Of a stretch of DNA of 64,000 nt, positions 1-9,096 are shown piece after piece (the first letter of the stretch is position 1; every line of letters begins with the position of its first letter). A program made the position numbers and the translations under genes. The stretch is taken from assembly GCA_937873495.1 (NCBI GenBank), contig CALMXZ010000005.1, positions 1 to 64,000 of the forward strand, written 5' to 3'. The notes under the pieces were generated by a model. It had not been told where the DNA came from. It saw only the letters and a program-made list of their open reading frames with translations, and did not search any database. Source of the DNA: an uncultured Trueperaceae bacterium (GTDB lineage: Bacteria > Deinococcota > Deinococci > Deinococcales > Trueperaceae).

Positions 1-904
1 CCCCCTCCGGCGTCACGGGCCGGGGAAGGCGGTAGGCACGTTCCAGGGGGTGCCCAAGGCCGAGGGCGGCGCGCCCCCGTCCCCGTTCCTCGGGTAGGGG
101 GGGGTAGAGCTCGACGCCCCCCGCCTGCAGCACGCCGACCGGGAGGGTGACGACGGCCATGCGCGAGCGGTAGACGTGCCCCTCGTTGTCGTGGATGACG
201 ACCCGCCCGGCGCCCCACTCGACGCGCGTGACGACGGTGCCCGTGTAGAACTCCGGCCCGAGCGCCAGCGCCTCGACGATGGCGCCGTAGCCCTCCAGGA
301 TGCGGTGGTCCTCTGTGCCATCCAGGCCGAGCGCGGCGATCCCTTCGAGCGCGGCGGTGGCGTCGAGGAGGCGCAGGCTCTCGCCGGCCGCGTTGGCGTA
401 GGCGCGCCTGACGTAGTCGAGCCGCACGGGGTCGAAGCCGAGGCGGCGCAGGTAGGCGTCGAACGACTCGTGCCTGCGCGCGCTCAACGGCGGCAGGTGC
501 CACGAGCGCGTTACCTCGAGGGCCGGGTCTTCGGCGCGCGCCTGGCGCATGGTGAGGCGGCGGCCGTCGGCGAGCCGCACCCACGAGTCGTCCAGCTTCT
601 GCCACGGGACGGTCTCGAGGCCGAGGCGTTCTACGAAGCGCCACGTGGCGGCGCGCTCTCCGTGGATGAACTCGGCGCCCAGCTCGAGGGGGAAGCCGGC
701 GAAGCGCCTGTCCGTGTGCATGCGACCGCCCAGGCGTTCGCGCCCCTCTAGCACCTTCACCTCGAGGTCGGAGCGCCGCTCCAGCAAGGTCTGGGCCGCC
801 GCGAGACCGGCGGCGCCGGCACCGATGACGAGCACGTCGTAAACGTCGACGTCGTGCTCGCTCGGCAGGTCGTTGTGGGGCGCCTTGCGCCCGATGTGGC
901 TCAT
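1..904 (-). CDS. Flavin-containing amine oxidase, 3' part cut by the window edge
   Basis: The leftward frame starts at an ATG at 904 and runs off the left edge, so about 300 N-terminal residues are visible. Residues 28-33 form the FAD dinucleotide-binding GAGAAG motif, followed by ERLGGRMHT (about 56-64) and GAEFIHG (about 76-82), which are hallmarks of the monoamine/polyamine oxidase family. Near the left edge a PPLPEERGR stretch matches the substrate-domain segment of the family. Family members oxidise primary or secondary amines with FAD, releasing aldehyde, amine and peroxide. Only 14 bases separate it from the upstream GNAT gene, so the two are probably one operon. Acetyltransferase plus FAD oxidase next to a polyamine importer suggests acetylated-polyamine oxidation, but the substrate is an inference; L-amino-acid oxidase or desaturase activity is possible. 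Confidence 0.85.
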   Translation of the reverse strand, partial: MSHIGRKAPHNDLPSEHDVDVYDVLVIGAGAAGLAAAQTLLERRSDLEVKVLEGRERLGGRMHTDRRFAGFPLELGAEFIHGERAATWRFVERLGLETVPWQKLDDSWVRLADGRRLTMRQARAEDPALEVTRSWHLPPLSARRHESFDAYLRRLGFDPVRLDYVRRAYANAAGESLRLLDATAALEGIAALGLDGTEDHRILEGYGAIVEALALGPEFYTGTVVTRVEWGAGRVVIHDNEGHVYRSRMAVVTLPVGVLQAGGVELYPPLPEERGRGRAALGLGHPLERAYRLPRPVTPEG

Positions 905-918
905 GGCCCGTCCTTAGC

Positions 919-1653
919 TCAGCCGACTGGTTCTTGCAGTACCCGCGCTTCGCGAGTCGACGCGCGCAACTTGGAGGCGTTGAGGCCACCAGGACGCCGC
1001 GGCGCGCGCTTCGGCTCGTGCACGAGGAGGACGGCCGTGTTGCCGGCGCGCCACTCGGGGTAGTAGTCCTCGATGATGGCACGGCCTTCCAGGCCCCGGT
1101 GGAGCTGCATGGTCACGGTGGGGTCGTCGAGGTCGCCTGCGATCACGCGCTGGGCGTACTCCTTGGGGGTGAACGTCTCGCGGTAGCGGTCGTAACCCAT
1201 CAGCATGCCGCCCGCGTACCAACCGCGCAGCCCGAGCTGATCGACGAGGGCGAGCCTGGCCTTGTAGAGGGCGGTGGCGACGCCCCTGCGCTGGTAGTCG
1301 GGGTGGACGGCGATCTCTACGCCGTACAGCCACTCCCCTTCCGGATCGTGGTTGCGCAGGCCGAACGAACCGATGACGTCGTACCAAGGGAGCGCCGGCT
1401 CGTCGGGCGTGCGAGCCGTGCGCATGGTGGTCGCCATGCCGATGACCTTCTCCATGCCGTCTTCGAAGGTGGTCGCCACGAACTGCCCTTCCGGGAACCG
1501 TTCGAGCTGTTCGGCGACGGCCTCCGGGTTGATGCAGTGGACGTAGCGGTCGGTTGGGTAGCCGTTGGCAAGCCTGACGACGTCATAAACGCCGTGACCA
1601 TGCCGCAACTGTGTACTGGCTACGGTGAACTCTAGTACTTCTTTGCCTCTCAT
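919..1653 (-). CDS. GNAT family N-acetyltransferase
   Basis: This protein of 244 residues carries a GNAT acetyl-CoA motif A at about residues 116-133 (VHPDYQRRGVATALYKAR). It is a clear paralogue of the acetyltransferase at 10173-10880. Both share an FPEG segment, NHDPEG.W.YG just before motif A, an AGG..GY.RYR segment after it, and an EY..RV/KV.AG region. The ATG at 1653 gives the full family fold. It is the first gene of a probable two-gene operon with the amine oxidase downstream. The substrate cannot be read from the sequence; the neighbours (amine oxidase, polyamine importer) make an amine acceptor plausible. Confidence 0.85.
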   Translation of the reverse strand: MRGKEVLEFTVASTQLRHGHGVYDVVRLANGYPTDRYVHCINPEAVAEQLERFPEGQFVATTFEDGMEKVIGMATTMRTARTPDEPALPWYDVIGSFGLRNHDPEGEWLYGVEIAVHPDYQRRGVATALYKARLALVDQLGLRGWYAGGMLMGYDRYRETFTPKEYAQRVIAGDLDDPTVTMQLHRGLEGRAIIEDYYPEWRAGNTAVLLVHEPKRAPRRPGGLNASKLRASTREARVLQEPVG

Positions 1654-2057
1654 AACGTCGCTTCAACAACGCCTGTTGAGGTATGTGAGCCCGTAAAAGG
1701 GGGAAACTGAAACGGTTAGGGAAGGGTTACTACGGTCCCTGACCGGAAGAGCTTCTCCACAACCTTTACGCGAGAGCGTTCGCCTCCCGAGACCATCAGC
1801 AGATGGCTCATTCAGTCTCACTCACACTTTAGGGTTGTCTTGAAGTTTCTCACGCTCCTTCTTGCCCGTTTGACGGGAGTGTAGCACGCGTCCCGGAAGC
1901 CCCAGCGTGACGCAACGCACAGATGGCGTGCAGGACGCGGTTTCGTTGGGCTTGACAAAGGCGCGAGTTAGGCGTAAGGACCCTGTTGGCCCGTCACGAA
2001 CCGCCGCCGAGCGACCCTCCGACGCAGCGAGCACGGACCGTCGGATACTCTGGAGGC
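1654..2057. other. Intergenic region between divergent genes
   Basis: About 400 bases separate the leftward GNAT gene from the rightward membrane-protein gene. It is less GC-rich than the genes. A TTGACA hexamer at 1952-1957 is followed 17 bases later by TAAGGA (1975-1980), a weak promoter-like pair. A better start signal is TACTCT at 2046-2051, six bases before the ATG at 2058. I find no convincing gene, RNA or repeat; the short ORFs here lack ribosome-binding sites and recognisable products. Confidence 0.5.
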
Positions 2058-2603
2058 ATGCAAGTCTCTCCGGAAGAGGCGAAGCTCGTGATCGCAGGGC
2101 TCAGAACGCCACCCGAGGGCGTCGACCTTGCCTTAGAGATCCTTACGGCCCTCGTCGTGGTGATGGCGGTCGCGTTCCTCGCCGTGGTGTGGTCCGGGTT
2201 GCCCGAACGCGTGCCTACCCACTTCGACGCGGCGGGCGCACCGGATGCTTTCGGGTCGCGCTGGTCCCTATGGGGGCTGGCGGGCGTCATGGTGGCGCTG
2301 TACGCGGTCCTCTACGCCATGAAGTTCGCGTCGCCGCGGCTCTGGAACATGCCCTTCAAGGTCACCGCAGCCAACGCGAAAGCGGTAGGCCGTCTGCTCG
2401 CGCGCTTCAGCCGGGTCATGAACCTCGCTTGCACCGTCCTGTTCGGCGCTCTGCTCGTCGGCAGCGTCCGGGTCGCGCTCGGGCAAGCGGGCGGTCTGCC
2501 GATCTGGACGACCCTGACCGGAGTTCTGTTGATCTTCGTCGCGCTGGCATGGATCATGACGACTATGTCGCGGCTGAGCCGCGCTGGGGCCGCGAGGAAG
2601 TGA
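2058..2603 (+). CDS. DUF1648-like small membrane protein
   Basis: The product of about 181 residues has a hydrophobic segment at roughly residues 25-47 followed by LPERVPTHFDAAGAPDAFGS. That P.HFD..G.PD pattern is typical of the DUF1648/SdpI-type membrane family. Two or three further membrane segments follow. The function of the family is largely unknown; some members are immunity or signalling partners. The ATG at 2058 sits only one base after GGAGG, too close for a Shine-Dalgarno site, but six bases after TACTCT, so a leaderless transcript is likely. A GTG at 2088 is the alternative. It stands alone between divergent units. Confidence 0.6.
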   Translation: MQVSPEEAKLVIAGLRTPPEGVDLALEILTALVVVMAVAFLAVVWSGLPERVPTHFDAAGAPDAFGSRWSLWGLAGVMVALYAVLYAMKFASPRLWNMPFKVTAANAKAVGRLLARFSRVMNLACTVLFGALLVGSVRVALGQAGGLPIWTTLTGVLLIFVALAWIMTTMSRLSRAGAARK

Positions 2604-2924
2604 CCCCTGGGGCGTCGGAACCTTCGGCAGGCGCGGCTCCGCGCCACCGCCGCCTTGTGAGCCGGCGCTGAAGCACGTGCAAAAGGTATAGCAGGAAGCG
2701 GGAAAACGGGATAGTAGGGTGCGCGAAGAGGGCGTCAACACGGGCCCGACCTCCTACCGCCGACGCGACGGCGTCTTGGTGGTGCCGGCGGCGCTGTTGG
2801 GCGCCTGAGGCAGGCGAACGCCGCAGGTTCTAACCAAAGCCACCGAAACTAATCAACCGAGCCGACACCAAGCCGCGGCAGCCTCGCCCGGCAGGGGCCC
2901 CCTCCAGGAGCCGGCTCCTGCGGT
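2604..2924. other. Intergenic region upstream of the polyamine permease genes
   Basis: About 320 bases without a convincing gene. The right end holds a perfect 16-base palindrome at 2905-2920 just before the potB start, followed by TATGCT at 2924-2929. The rest shows nothing I can name. Confidence 0.45.
2905..2920. promoter_or_regulatory. Perfect 16-base palindrome upstream of potB
   Basis: CAGGAGCCGGCTCCTG is its own reverse complement and ends five bases before the first possible potB start. It could be an operator for a dimeric regulator or a hairpin holding the AGGAG. Position and symmetry are seen; function is inferred. Confidence 0.4.
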
Positions 2925-3854
2925 ATGCTCGTCTTCGATGCTCGCAGCGAAGCACCGACGAGCGCGACGCGCCAAGCGCCGCCCAGGCGGCGGACTAGCG
3001 TGACGCGCGGCAAGGTCAGGGGCGACCGGGCCCGGGCCGTTGGCATGGCGCTGCCCGCCACGTTCTGGCTCGTGGTCTTCTTCCTGCTGCCGCTCGTGTT
3101 CGTGGCGTTCTCGTCGTTCATGTCGCGCGGACCTGGCGGGCAGCCCGTGTCGCCGGCCACCCTCGCCCAGTACGAGCGCACGTTCACCGTGTTTGGGCCC
3201 GTGCTGTGGCGCTCCGTCGGCGTGGCGCTCCTCGCCACTCTCATCAGCCTAGTGCTCGGCTACCCGCTGGCGTTCTTCATCAGCCGGCGCCGTTCACCGA
3301 CCACACGCATGTTCCTGCTCTTCCTCGTCATGTTGCCGTTCTGGACGAACTTCCTCGTGCGCACGTACGCGCTCATCACGATCATGCAGCGCGACGGCCT
3401 CCTCAACGGCCTCTTCCAGAGCCTCGGGGTCATCAGCGCGCCGCTGCAGATGCTCTTCACGCCGGCGGCCGTCATGGTCGGCCTCGTGTACGGCTACCTG
3501 CCGTTCATGATCCTGCCCATCTACGCGTCCGTCGAGGCGCTCGACCGGCGCTACGTCGAGGCCGCCAACGACCTCGGCGCCAACGACTGGACGGCGTTCT
3601 GGCGCGTCATCTTCCCCCTCACACTGCCGGGCGTCATCGCCGGCTCGATCCTCGTGTTCATCCCCGCCATCGGCGCGTACGTGACGCCCGACCTCATGGG
3701 CGGCACGCGCGGCCTCATGATCGGCAACCTCATCCAGGGGCAGTTCGGCGGGCGCGGCAACGTGCCGCTCGGCAGCGCCATCTCGATGGTGCTCCTCGCC
3801 CTCGTGTTCATCAGCGTCCTCGTCTACACGCGCTGGGGGCAGCGGGAGGAGTGA
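2925..3854 (+). CDS. potB: Polyamine-type ABC transporter permease (PotB family)
   Basis: This inner-membrane permease has up to 309 residues. The first membrane segment is at about 41-62 and the family EAA loop is EAANDLGANDWTAFWRVIFP (about 212-231), which docks the ATPase. Length and pattern match PotB/PotH permeases of spermidine/putrescine importers. The ATG at 2925 lacks a well-spaced ribosome-binding site; a GTG at 3000 would remove 25 non-conserved residues and is a real alternative. Its stop overlaps the potC start (ATGA), so the two permeases are coupled. The matching ATPase and binding-protein genes lie 8-10 kb away on the other strand (12059-14372). Substrate is inferred from family. 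Confidence 0.9.
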   Translation: MLVFDARSEAPTSATRQAPPRRRTSVTRGKVRGDRARAVGMALPATFWLVVFFLLPLVFVAFSSFMSRGPGGQPVSPATLAQYERTFTVFGPVLWRSVGVALLATLISLVLGYPLAFFISRRRSPTTRMFLLFLVMLPFWTNFLVRTYALITIMQRDGLLNGLFQSLGVISAPLQMLFTPAAVMVGLVYGYLPFMILPIYASVEALDRRYVEAANDLGANDWTAFWRVIFPLTLPGVIAGSILVFIPAIGAYVTPDLMGGTRGLMIGNLIQGQFGGRGNVPLGSAISMVLLALVFISVLVYTRWGQREE

Positions 3855-4777
3855 TGATCCAACCGCGGCCCACCCCTGATCCCAAGACGGTCGCCCGCAA
3901 GGTTGGGCGCGACATGGCCGTGCGCCGCACGGGCCGCTTCGGCATGTGGCTCAGCCCGTTCGTCGTCTACCTGTTCCTCTGGGTGCCGATCATCGTGCTC
4001 GTCGTGTTCTCGTTCAACGACGGCAACTCCGTGAGCGTCTGGCGCGGCTTCACCACCCGCTGGTACGAGAACATCCTCCACGGCACGATCTCGGCTGGCA
4101 CGGAGGCGGCGCGCTTCCAGACGGAGCTCCTCCTCAAGGCACTACGCAACTCGCTCCTGGTGGCGACCGTGGCTACCGTGATCAGCAGCGCCTTGGGCAC
4201 GATGCTCTCCCTCGCGCTGGCGCGCGGGCGCTTCTGGGGCCGCAAGACGCTCGACACGCTCTTCTACCTGCCCGTCGTCATCCCCGACATCACACAGGGC
4301 ATCGCGCTCGCCGTCTTCTTCAACATCGTCTTCGAGACGGTCCAGCGGCTGTTCGGCGTACGGCTCGTGTCCGGCTTCGGGACCATCGTGATCGCGCACG
4401 TTGCGTTCAACGTCAGCTACGTCGCCATCGTAGTGCGCGCTCGCCTGGCCGGCATGGACCCGCGCCTGGAGGAGGCGGGCCGCGACCTCGGTGCCAACCA
4501 CTGGCAGACGTTCTGGCGCATCACCTTCCCGAACCTGCTGCCCGGCGTGATGGCCGGCGCGCTGCTCGCCTTCACGCTGTCGCTCGACGACTTCGTGATC
4601 ACGTTCTTCAACTCCGGCGTCGGCACTACCACGCTGCCGCTGTTCGTCTACGGCATGCTCAAGCAGCGCGTGCCGCCCGAGATCAACGCCATCTCCACCC
4701 TGATGATCCTCGCCTCGATCGTCCTCGTCGGCGGGTCGCTCCTGCTGCAGAACCGCGGCAACCGCGACAAAGGGTGA
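3854..4777 (+). CDS. potC: Polyamine-type ABC transporter permease (PotC family)
   Basis: This is the second permease, 307 residues. The N-terminal cytoplasmic tail is followed by a membrane segment at about 32-54 (FVVYLFLWVPIIVLVVFSF) and FNDGNSVSVWRGFTTRWY, typical of PotC/PotI. The EAA loop EEAGRDLGANHWQTFWRITF is at about 206-225. The ATG at 3854 shares bases with the potB stop, and an in-frame GTG lies three bases upstream. The 3' end overlaps the CoA-transferase start (GTGA at 4774-4777), so import and the downstream CoA step appear co-transcribed. Confidence 0.92.
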   Translation: MIQPRPTPDPKTVARKVGRDMAVRRTGRFGMWLSPFVVYLFLWVPIIVLVVFSFNDGNSVSVWRGFTTRWYENILHGTISAGTEAARFQTELLLKALRNSLLVATVATVISSALGTMLSLALARGRFWGRKTLDTLFYLPVVIPDITQGIALAVFFNIVFETVQRLFGVRLVSGFGTIVIAHVAFNVSYVAIVVRARLAGMDPRLEEAGRDLGANHWQTFWRITFPNLLPGVMAGALLAFTLSLDDFVITFFNSGVGTTTLPLFVYGMLKQRVPPEINAISTLMILASIVLVGGSLLLQNRGNRDKG

Positions 4778-6057
4778 GCTTTAGCTTGAAGCTCGTCTCC
4801 GCCACTGAAGCGCTGGGCATCGTCCGCTCGGGCGACCGCGTGTTCATCCACAGCGTCGCCGCGGCGCCGCAGGCCTTGATCGGGGCGCTGACGGCCCGTG
4901 CTCCAGAGCTGAGGGACGTCGAGATCGTCCAGCTCCACACGGAGGGACCGGCCCCGTACGCGGCGCCCGAGATGGCGGCCTCGTTCAGGGTCAACGCCCT
5001 CTTCGTCGGCAAGAACGTGCGCGAAGCGGTCGCCCGCGGCCAGGCCGACTACGTGCCCGTTTTCCTCAGCGAGGTGCCCGCCCTCTTCCGCAACCGCGCC
5101 ATGCCGCTCGACGTGGCTCTGATCAGCGTCTCGCCGCCTGACAAGCACGGCTTCTGCTCGCTCGGCGTCTCGGTCGACGCCTCACGCGCCGCCGCGCAGT
5201 CCGCGCGCACGGTCGTCGCCCAGGTCAACGCCGCGATGCCGCGCAGCCACGGCGATGGGCTCATCCACGTGGACGACATCGACCTGGCCGTGGAGCACAC
5301 CGCGCCGATCTTCGAGGTGAGCCAAGCGAAGACGGGCGAGCTCGAGCGCACCATCGGCAGCTTCGTGGCGAGCCTCGTGGAGGACGGCGCGACGCTGCAG
5401 CTCGGCATCGGCGCCATCCCCGAGGCCGTCCTCGCCGCCCTCACCGACCACCAGGACCTGGGCGTGCACACGGAGATGTTCTCCGACGGGATCGTCGACC
5501 TCGTCGAGCGCGGCGTCGTCACGGGCGCGCTCAAGCGCAACCACCCCGGCAAGGTCGTGGCGAGCTTCGTCATGGGCTCGCGCCGGCTCTACGACTTCAT
5601 CGACGACAACCCTTCCGTGCTCCTGCTCGACGTCGCCTATACGAACGACACGGCGGTCATCCGCCGCAACCCCAAGGTAACGGCCGTCAACTCCGCCCTC
5701 GAGATCGACTTGACCGGCCAGGTCTGCGCCGACTCGCTCGGCACCTTCCAGTACTCGGGAGTGGGCGGCCAGATGGACTTCATCCGCGGCGCCTCCCTGT
5801 CGGAGCGCGGCAAGCCGATCATCGCGCTGCCGTCCGTCACCTCGCGCGGGGAGAGTCGGATCGTGCCCTACCTAAAGCAGGGCGCCGGGGTGGTCACGAC
5901 GCGGGCGCATGTGAACTACGTCGTCACGGAGCACGGCGCCGCCTCGCTGCACGGCAAGAACCTGCGGCAACGGGCGCGGGCGCTCATCGGTATCGCGCAT
6001 CCAGGGCACCGCGAGGCGCTGGAGCGGGCGGCTTGGGAGCGGTTCGGGCGGTTCTAG
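4774..6057 (+). CDS. Acetyl-CoA hydrolase/transferase family protein (4-hydroxybutyrate CoA-transferase-like)
   Basis: This 427-residue class I CoA-transferase begins at a GTG inside the potC stop. The region GIGAIPEAVLAAL followed by HTEMFSDGIVDL is the family signature, and Glu234 in HTEMFSDG is the expected catalytic glutamate that forms the CoA thioester. Family members move CoA between acetate, succinate, propionate, butyrate or 4-hydroxybutyrate. Coupling to a polyamine importer suggests use in a putrescine, 4-aminobutyrate, 4-hydroxybutyrate route, but this is an inference from context. Acetate:CoA or succinate:CoA transferase are the alternatives. Confidence 0.85.
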   Translation: MSFSLKLVSATEALGIVRSGDRVFIHSVAAAPQALIGALTARAPELRDVEIVQLHTEGPAPYAAPEMAASFRVNALFVGKNVREAVARGQADYVPVFLSEVPALFRNRAMPLDVALISVSPPDKHGFCSLGVSVDASRAAAQSARTVVAQVNAAMPRSHGDGLIHVDDIDLAVEHTAPIFEVSQAKTGELERTIGSFVASLVEDGATLQLGIGAIPEAVLAALTDHQDLGVHTEMFSDGIVDLVERGVVTGALKRNHPGKVVASFVMGSRRLYDFIDDNPSVLLLDVAYTNDTAVIRRNPKVTAVNSALEIDLTGQVCADSLGTFQYSGVGGQMDFIRGASLSERGKPIIALPSVTSRGESRIVPYLKQGAGVVTTRAHVNYVVTEHGAASLHGKNLRQRARALIGIAHPGHREALERAAWERFGRF

Positions 6058-6152
6058 GCCGTCGACTGGAGTGCCGAGCTATGCTCCGCTTGCCGGTCGC
6101 CTCTGCCGGCGCGATCCTTTTGAGGAAGAGCGATCTGGAGAGACGACCATCC

Positions 6153-6929
6153 ATGAAAGACGACCTGGACTTCACAGGCAAGACCGTCCTCGTTACAGGG
6201 GCGGGCCGGAACATCGGCAAGGCGATCATCCTCGAGTTCGCTGCGCGTGGGGCGAACGTGGTGATCAACAGCCGTTCCAACCGCGCGGAGGCCGAGGGCG
6301 TGCTGCGTGAGGCCGAATCCCTCGGCGCCAGGGGCGTCGTCGTGCTGGGCGACGCCGGCGAGAAGCGAACCGTGGACGAGTTGAAGTCCCACGCGGAAGA
6401 AGCGTTCGGCCGAGTCGATATCTATGTCGCTAACGCCGCACGTCGCCTATATAAAGATTTCTGGGAGACGACGGACGAGGAGTGGCATCGCCACCTCAAC
6501 CAACAGCTGACCGGCGCATGGTACCTGGCCAAGGCCTTCACGCCCGCCATGCGCGAAGCGGGCTATGGCCGCATCATCCATATGAACGGCCCCGATGGCT
6601 ATTACGGTGGTTGGACCCGGGTGCCGCACTCGACGGCGAAGGGCGGCCTGCGCGCTCTTACGAAATCGCTGGCCGAAGGGCTGGGCGAATTCGGCATCAC
6701 CGTGAACGACGTCAACCCCGGCTTGGCCGCGACGAAACGAGACCTCACCACGCACCCGCAGTTCGGTGACAAGGACACGGTCGACCGAATCGTCCAGCAG
6801 ATCCCGATCCGGCGGTGTACCGAGCCCAGCGAGGTCGCCTTCGCCTGCGCTTTCCTCTGCTCTCCTCGCTCCGCGGCGATCAACGGCTCCATCATCCATC
6901 TCGACGGCGGGCGAAACATGTTCGGCTGA
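6153..6929 (+). CDS. SDR family protein with altered catalytic tyrosine
   Basis: This Rossmann-fold protein has 258 residues. TGAGRNIG near the N-terminus is the cofactor motif and VANAA replaces the usual NNAG. At the place of the catalytic YxxxK the sequence reads HSTAK, so the tyrosine is histidine, and the usual catalytic serine strand reads IIHMNGPDG. The rest, including a DVNPG segment and the C-terminal LDGG, fits the classical SDR fold. Either the chemistry differs or the protein is not a normal oxidoreductase. The gene lies 95 bases after the CoA-transferase. Its base composition is visibly less GC-rich than its neighbours (for example around 6420-6465), hinting at transfer. The ATG at 6153 is preceded by GGAGA. 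Confidence 0.8.
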   Translation: MKDDLDFTGKTVLVTGAGRNIGKAIILEFAARGANVVINSRSNRAEAEGVLREAESLGARGVVVLGDAGEKRTVDELKSHAEEAFGRVDIYVANAARRLYKDFWETTDEEWHRHLNQQLTGAWYLAKAFTPAMREAGYGRIIHMNGPDGYYGGWTRVPHSTAKGGLRALTKSLAEGLGEFGITVNDVNPGLAATKRDLTTHPQFGDKDTVDRIVQQIPIRRCTEPSEVAFACAFLCSPRSAAINGSIIHLDGGRNMFG

Positions 6930-7019
6930 GCGGGCGATCGCCGGGATCGTTCCTTCGCGCGCCGACCAGACCGGCGGATCAACCCTGGCGCCCGGCACAG
7001 ACTTCGAGGCGGCGTCGGA

Positions 7020-7961
7020 TCAGGGCGCTTCTCGTAGCATGGCCGTCACATCTGCAAGTGCGGGTAACGAAGGCTGCGCCCCTGGGCGAGTCGTCGCCAA
7101 CGCGCCCGCTGCGCTGGCAAACCTCACGGCAGCATCCTCCGCCCACGACCCGGCGCGCGCCAGGTAGTAAGCGAGGGCGCCGGCGAAGGCGTCGCCTGCG
7201 GCGGTCGTGTCGACCGGCTCGACCTTGAACGCCTGGACCTTGCCGCTCTTTGCTCCACTGGCCCAGACGGCACCTTCCGCTCCCAAGGTGATGACCACGT
7301 TCGGCACCAACCGGCATAGGGCGACGGCCCACTCCTCTGGCGTCTTGCCCTCCGCTTCCGTCCCCAGTTGGATGGCCGCCTCGTGTTCGTTCACGAGCAG
7401 CAGTCCAACGTCCGCCAGTTGGTCGGGTTCTAGACGCCGGGCCGGAGCGAGGTTGAGCATGACGAGCGCGCCGGCCCGCCGTGCCACGGCCGCGGCGGCC
7501 AGGACGACGTCGAGCGGGACCTCCAGTTGCAGCATCAGGACGCTCGCGGTCGCGAGCGCCGCGTCGGCCTCCTCCGCGCTCAGGTCGGCCACGCTCAGAT
7601 CGTGGTTCGCTCCGGGCGACACGACGATGCTGTTCTGACCGCGCTCGTCCACCTGGATGAACGCCACGCCGCTCGGCCGGGCACTCCGCCCGAGTGCTGC
7701 GATGTCGACGCCGTCATGCGCGAGGGCGGCCGCGAGCCGCTCGCCGAACGCGTCCGCGCCCACGCGTCCCACGAACCGCACAGCGCCGCCGAGCCTGGCC
7801 GCGGCCACGGCCTGGTTCGCGCCCTTGCCACCCGGGTGGGTGACGTAATCGGAACCGAGTAGGGTCTCACCCGGGCGCGGGTGGCGCGCCACGCGCACCA
7901 CCAGGTCCATGTTCACGCTGCCGACCACGGCGATGTTGCCGGCTGGTCCAGACTCGGTCAT
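7020..7961 (-). CDS. rbsK: Ribokinase-type PfkB sugar kinase
   Basis: The 313-residue product phosphorylates ribose or a similar sugar with ATP. GSVNMDL near residue 14, GGKGANQ at 44-50 and DTTAAGDAF at 251-259 are the ribokinase signatures, with Asp257 as catalytic base. The start ATG overlaps the stop of the LacI gene (ATGA), so the two are translationally coupled and form a bicistronic operon under the promoter at 9125-9153. Ribose is the most common substrate, but nucleoside, deoxyribose or tagatose kinases share these motifs. No sugar transporter gene is nearby. Confidence 0.88.
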   Translation of the reverse strand: MTESGPAGNIAVVGSVNMDLVVRVARHPRPGETLLGSDYVTHPGGKGANQAVAAARLGGAVRFVGRVGADAFGERLAAALAHDGVDIAALGRSARPSGVAFIQVDERGQNSIVVSPGANHDLSVADLSAEEADAALATASVLMLQLEVPLDVVLAAAAVARRAGALVMLNLAPARRLEPDQLADVGLLLVNEHEAAIQLGTEAEGKTPEEWAVALCRLVPNVVITLGAEGAVWASGAKSGKVQAFKVEPVDTTAAGDAFAGALAYYLARAGSWAEDAAVRFASAAGALATTRPGAQPSLPALADVTAMLREAP

Positions 7962-9064
7962 ACGCCGTGAGTCCTCTCCTCGGTCCGGGTCTGGGCGCGC
8001 TGACCGACCAGCTCCTTGCCGGTCGTCTTGCTTACCTCCCCGGCAGCCCCCTTGGCGGCCGTGGAGCCGCGCACAGCGAGTTCGACGGGCAGCACGACCT
8101 GCCGAGCAGCCCTGGCGCGGTCCGACATCCGCTCCACGAGCAGGCGCACCGCGGCGGCCCCCATCGCCGCCAGCGGCTGGCGCACGGTCGTCAACGCCGG
8201 ACTCACTTGCGCCGCCAGCGGGACGTCGTCGAAGCCGACCACCGAGACGTCGTGCGGCACCCTGACCCCGTCGCGCTCGAGTGCGCGGATGACCCCGACG
8301 GCGACGGCGTCGTTGGCGCACGCCACCGCGTCGAACCCGCCGCCGCGCAAGCGCCTGACGACCGCCCCAGGCAGGTCGGGGCCGAAGCCGCTCTGGGCCT
8401 CCCAGACGGGCGTGAGGGGGTCCCACTCGGCCAGGAAGCCTCGCCGACGGGCCCTGGCGCTCGTGACGTCCGAGGCCCCGTGAAGCAAGGCCACGCGGCG
8501 CACGCCGAGCCCCTTGAGATGGGCGGCCACCAGCGTGCCACCCGAGACGTGGTCGGAGAACACCGCGTCGCGGTCGGCGACCGGCTGATCGATCGTCACG
8601 AGCGGGACGTCCGGCAGGGATAACTCGCGCCGCGCCGCGCCCGCCCCGGCGCGCCTAGCGGTGCGCACGGGTCCGAGCCCTCCCTGGTCGTGCGCCGGCA
8701 CCCAGACGATCCCGTCGACCCGGAGCGCCGTCAGCCGCCCGAGCGCGGCCTCCTCGAAGGCCCTGTCGTTCTCCGTGTCGTGGACCATGACCAGGAAGCC
8801 GGCCGCGCGCGCCGCGGCCTCGACGGCGTGGAGCAGCGCCGTGACGAACGGGGTGGTCAGATCGGGCAGCGCCACCCCGAGCACGCCGGTCCGGCCCGTG
8901 CGAAGCGCGCTCGCCTGGCCGTTGGGGACGTAGCCGAGTGCGGCGGCGGCGGCCCTGACGCGCGCGCCGACCACCGGCGTGACCCGCTTGGTGCCTCGCA
9001 GCACGTGCGAGACCGTGGCAACGGACACGCCCGCGGCTTCCGCAACGTCTCGCATGCTGGCCAT
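7958..9064 (-). CDS. LacI family transcriptional regulator
   Basis: The 368-residue regulator has an N-terminal helix-turn-helix (MRDVAEAAGVSVATVSHVL, about residues 4-22), a hinge with PNGQASALRTG, and a periplasmic-binding-protein-like sensor domain ending near residue 340. A charged tail follows. It represses genes by binding palindromic operators until a sugar effector binds. A near-perfect operator lies 33 bases upstream of its own start, indicating autorepression of the regulator-kinase operon. The coupled kinase suggests ribose or a related sugar as effector. The start could also be the second methionine three codons in. Confidence 0.9.
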   Translation of the reverse strand: MASMRDVAEAAGVSVATVSHVLRGTKRVTPVVGARVRAAAAALGYVPNGQASALRTGRTGVLGVALPDLTTPFVTALLHAVEAAARAAGFLVMVHDTENDRAFEEAALGRLTALRVDGIVWVPAHDQGGLGPVRTARRAGAGAARRELSLPDVPLVTIDQPVADRDAVFSDHVSGGTLVAAHLKGLGVRRVALLHGASDVTSARARRRGFLAEWDPLTPVWEAQSGFGPDLPGAVVRRLRGGGFDAVACANDAVAVGVIRALERDGVRVPHDVSVVGFDDVPLAAQVSPALTTVRQPLAAMGAAAVRLLVERMSDRARAARQVVLPVELAVRGSTAAKGAAGEVSKTTGKELVGQRAQTRTEERTHGV

Positions 9065-9096
9065 CGGTGCGCCTCCCGGTCAATGGTCGAGTTTGC

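Noticed and set aside
1822-2034. 70-codon leftward ORF in the 1654-2057 gap
   Set aside because: No ribosome-binding site, no recognisable sequence, and an amino-acid make-up typical of chance frames.
3206-4777. Single 523-codon frame covering both permease genes
   Set aside because: Its first 216 codons are an out-of-frame reading of potB. The real potC begins at 3854.
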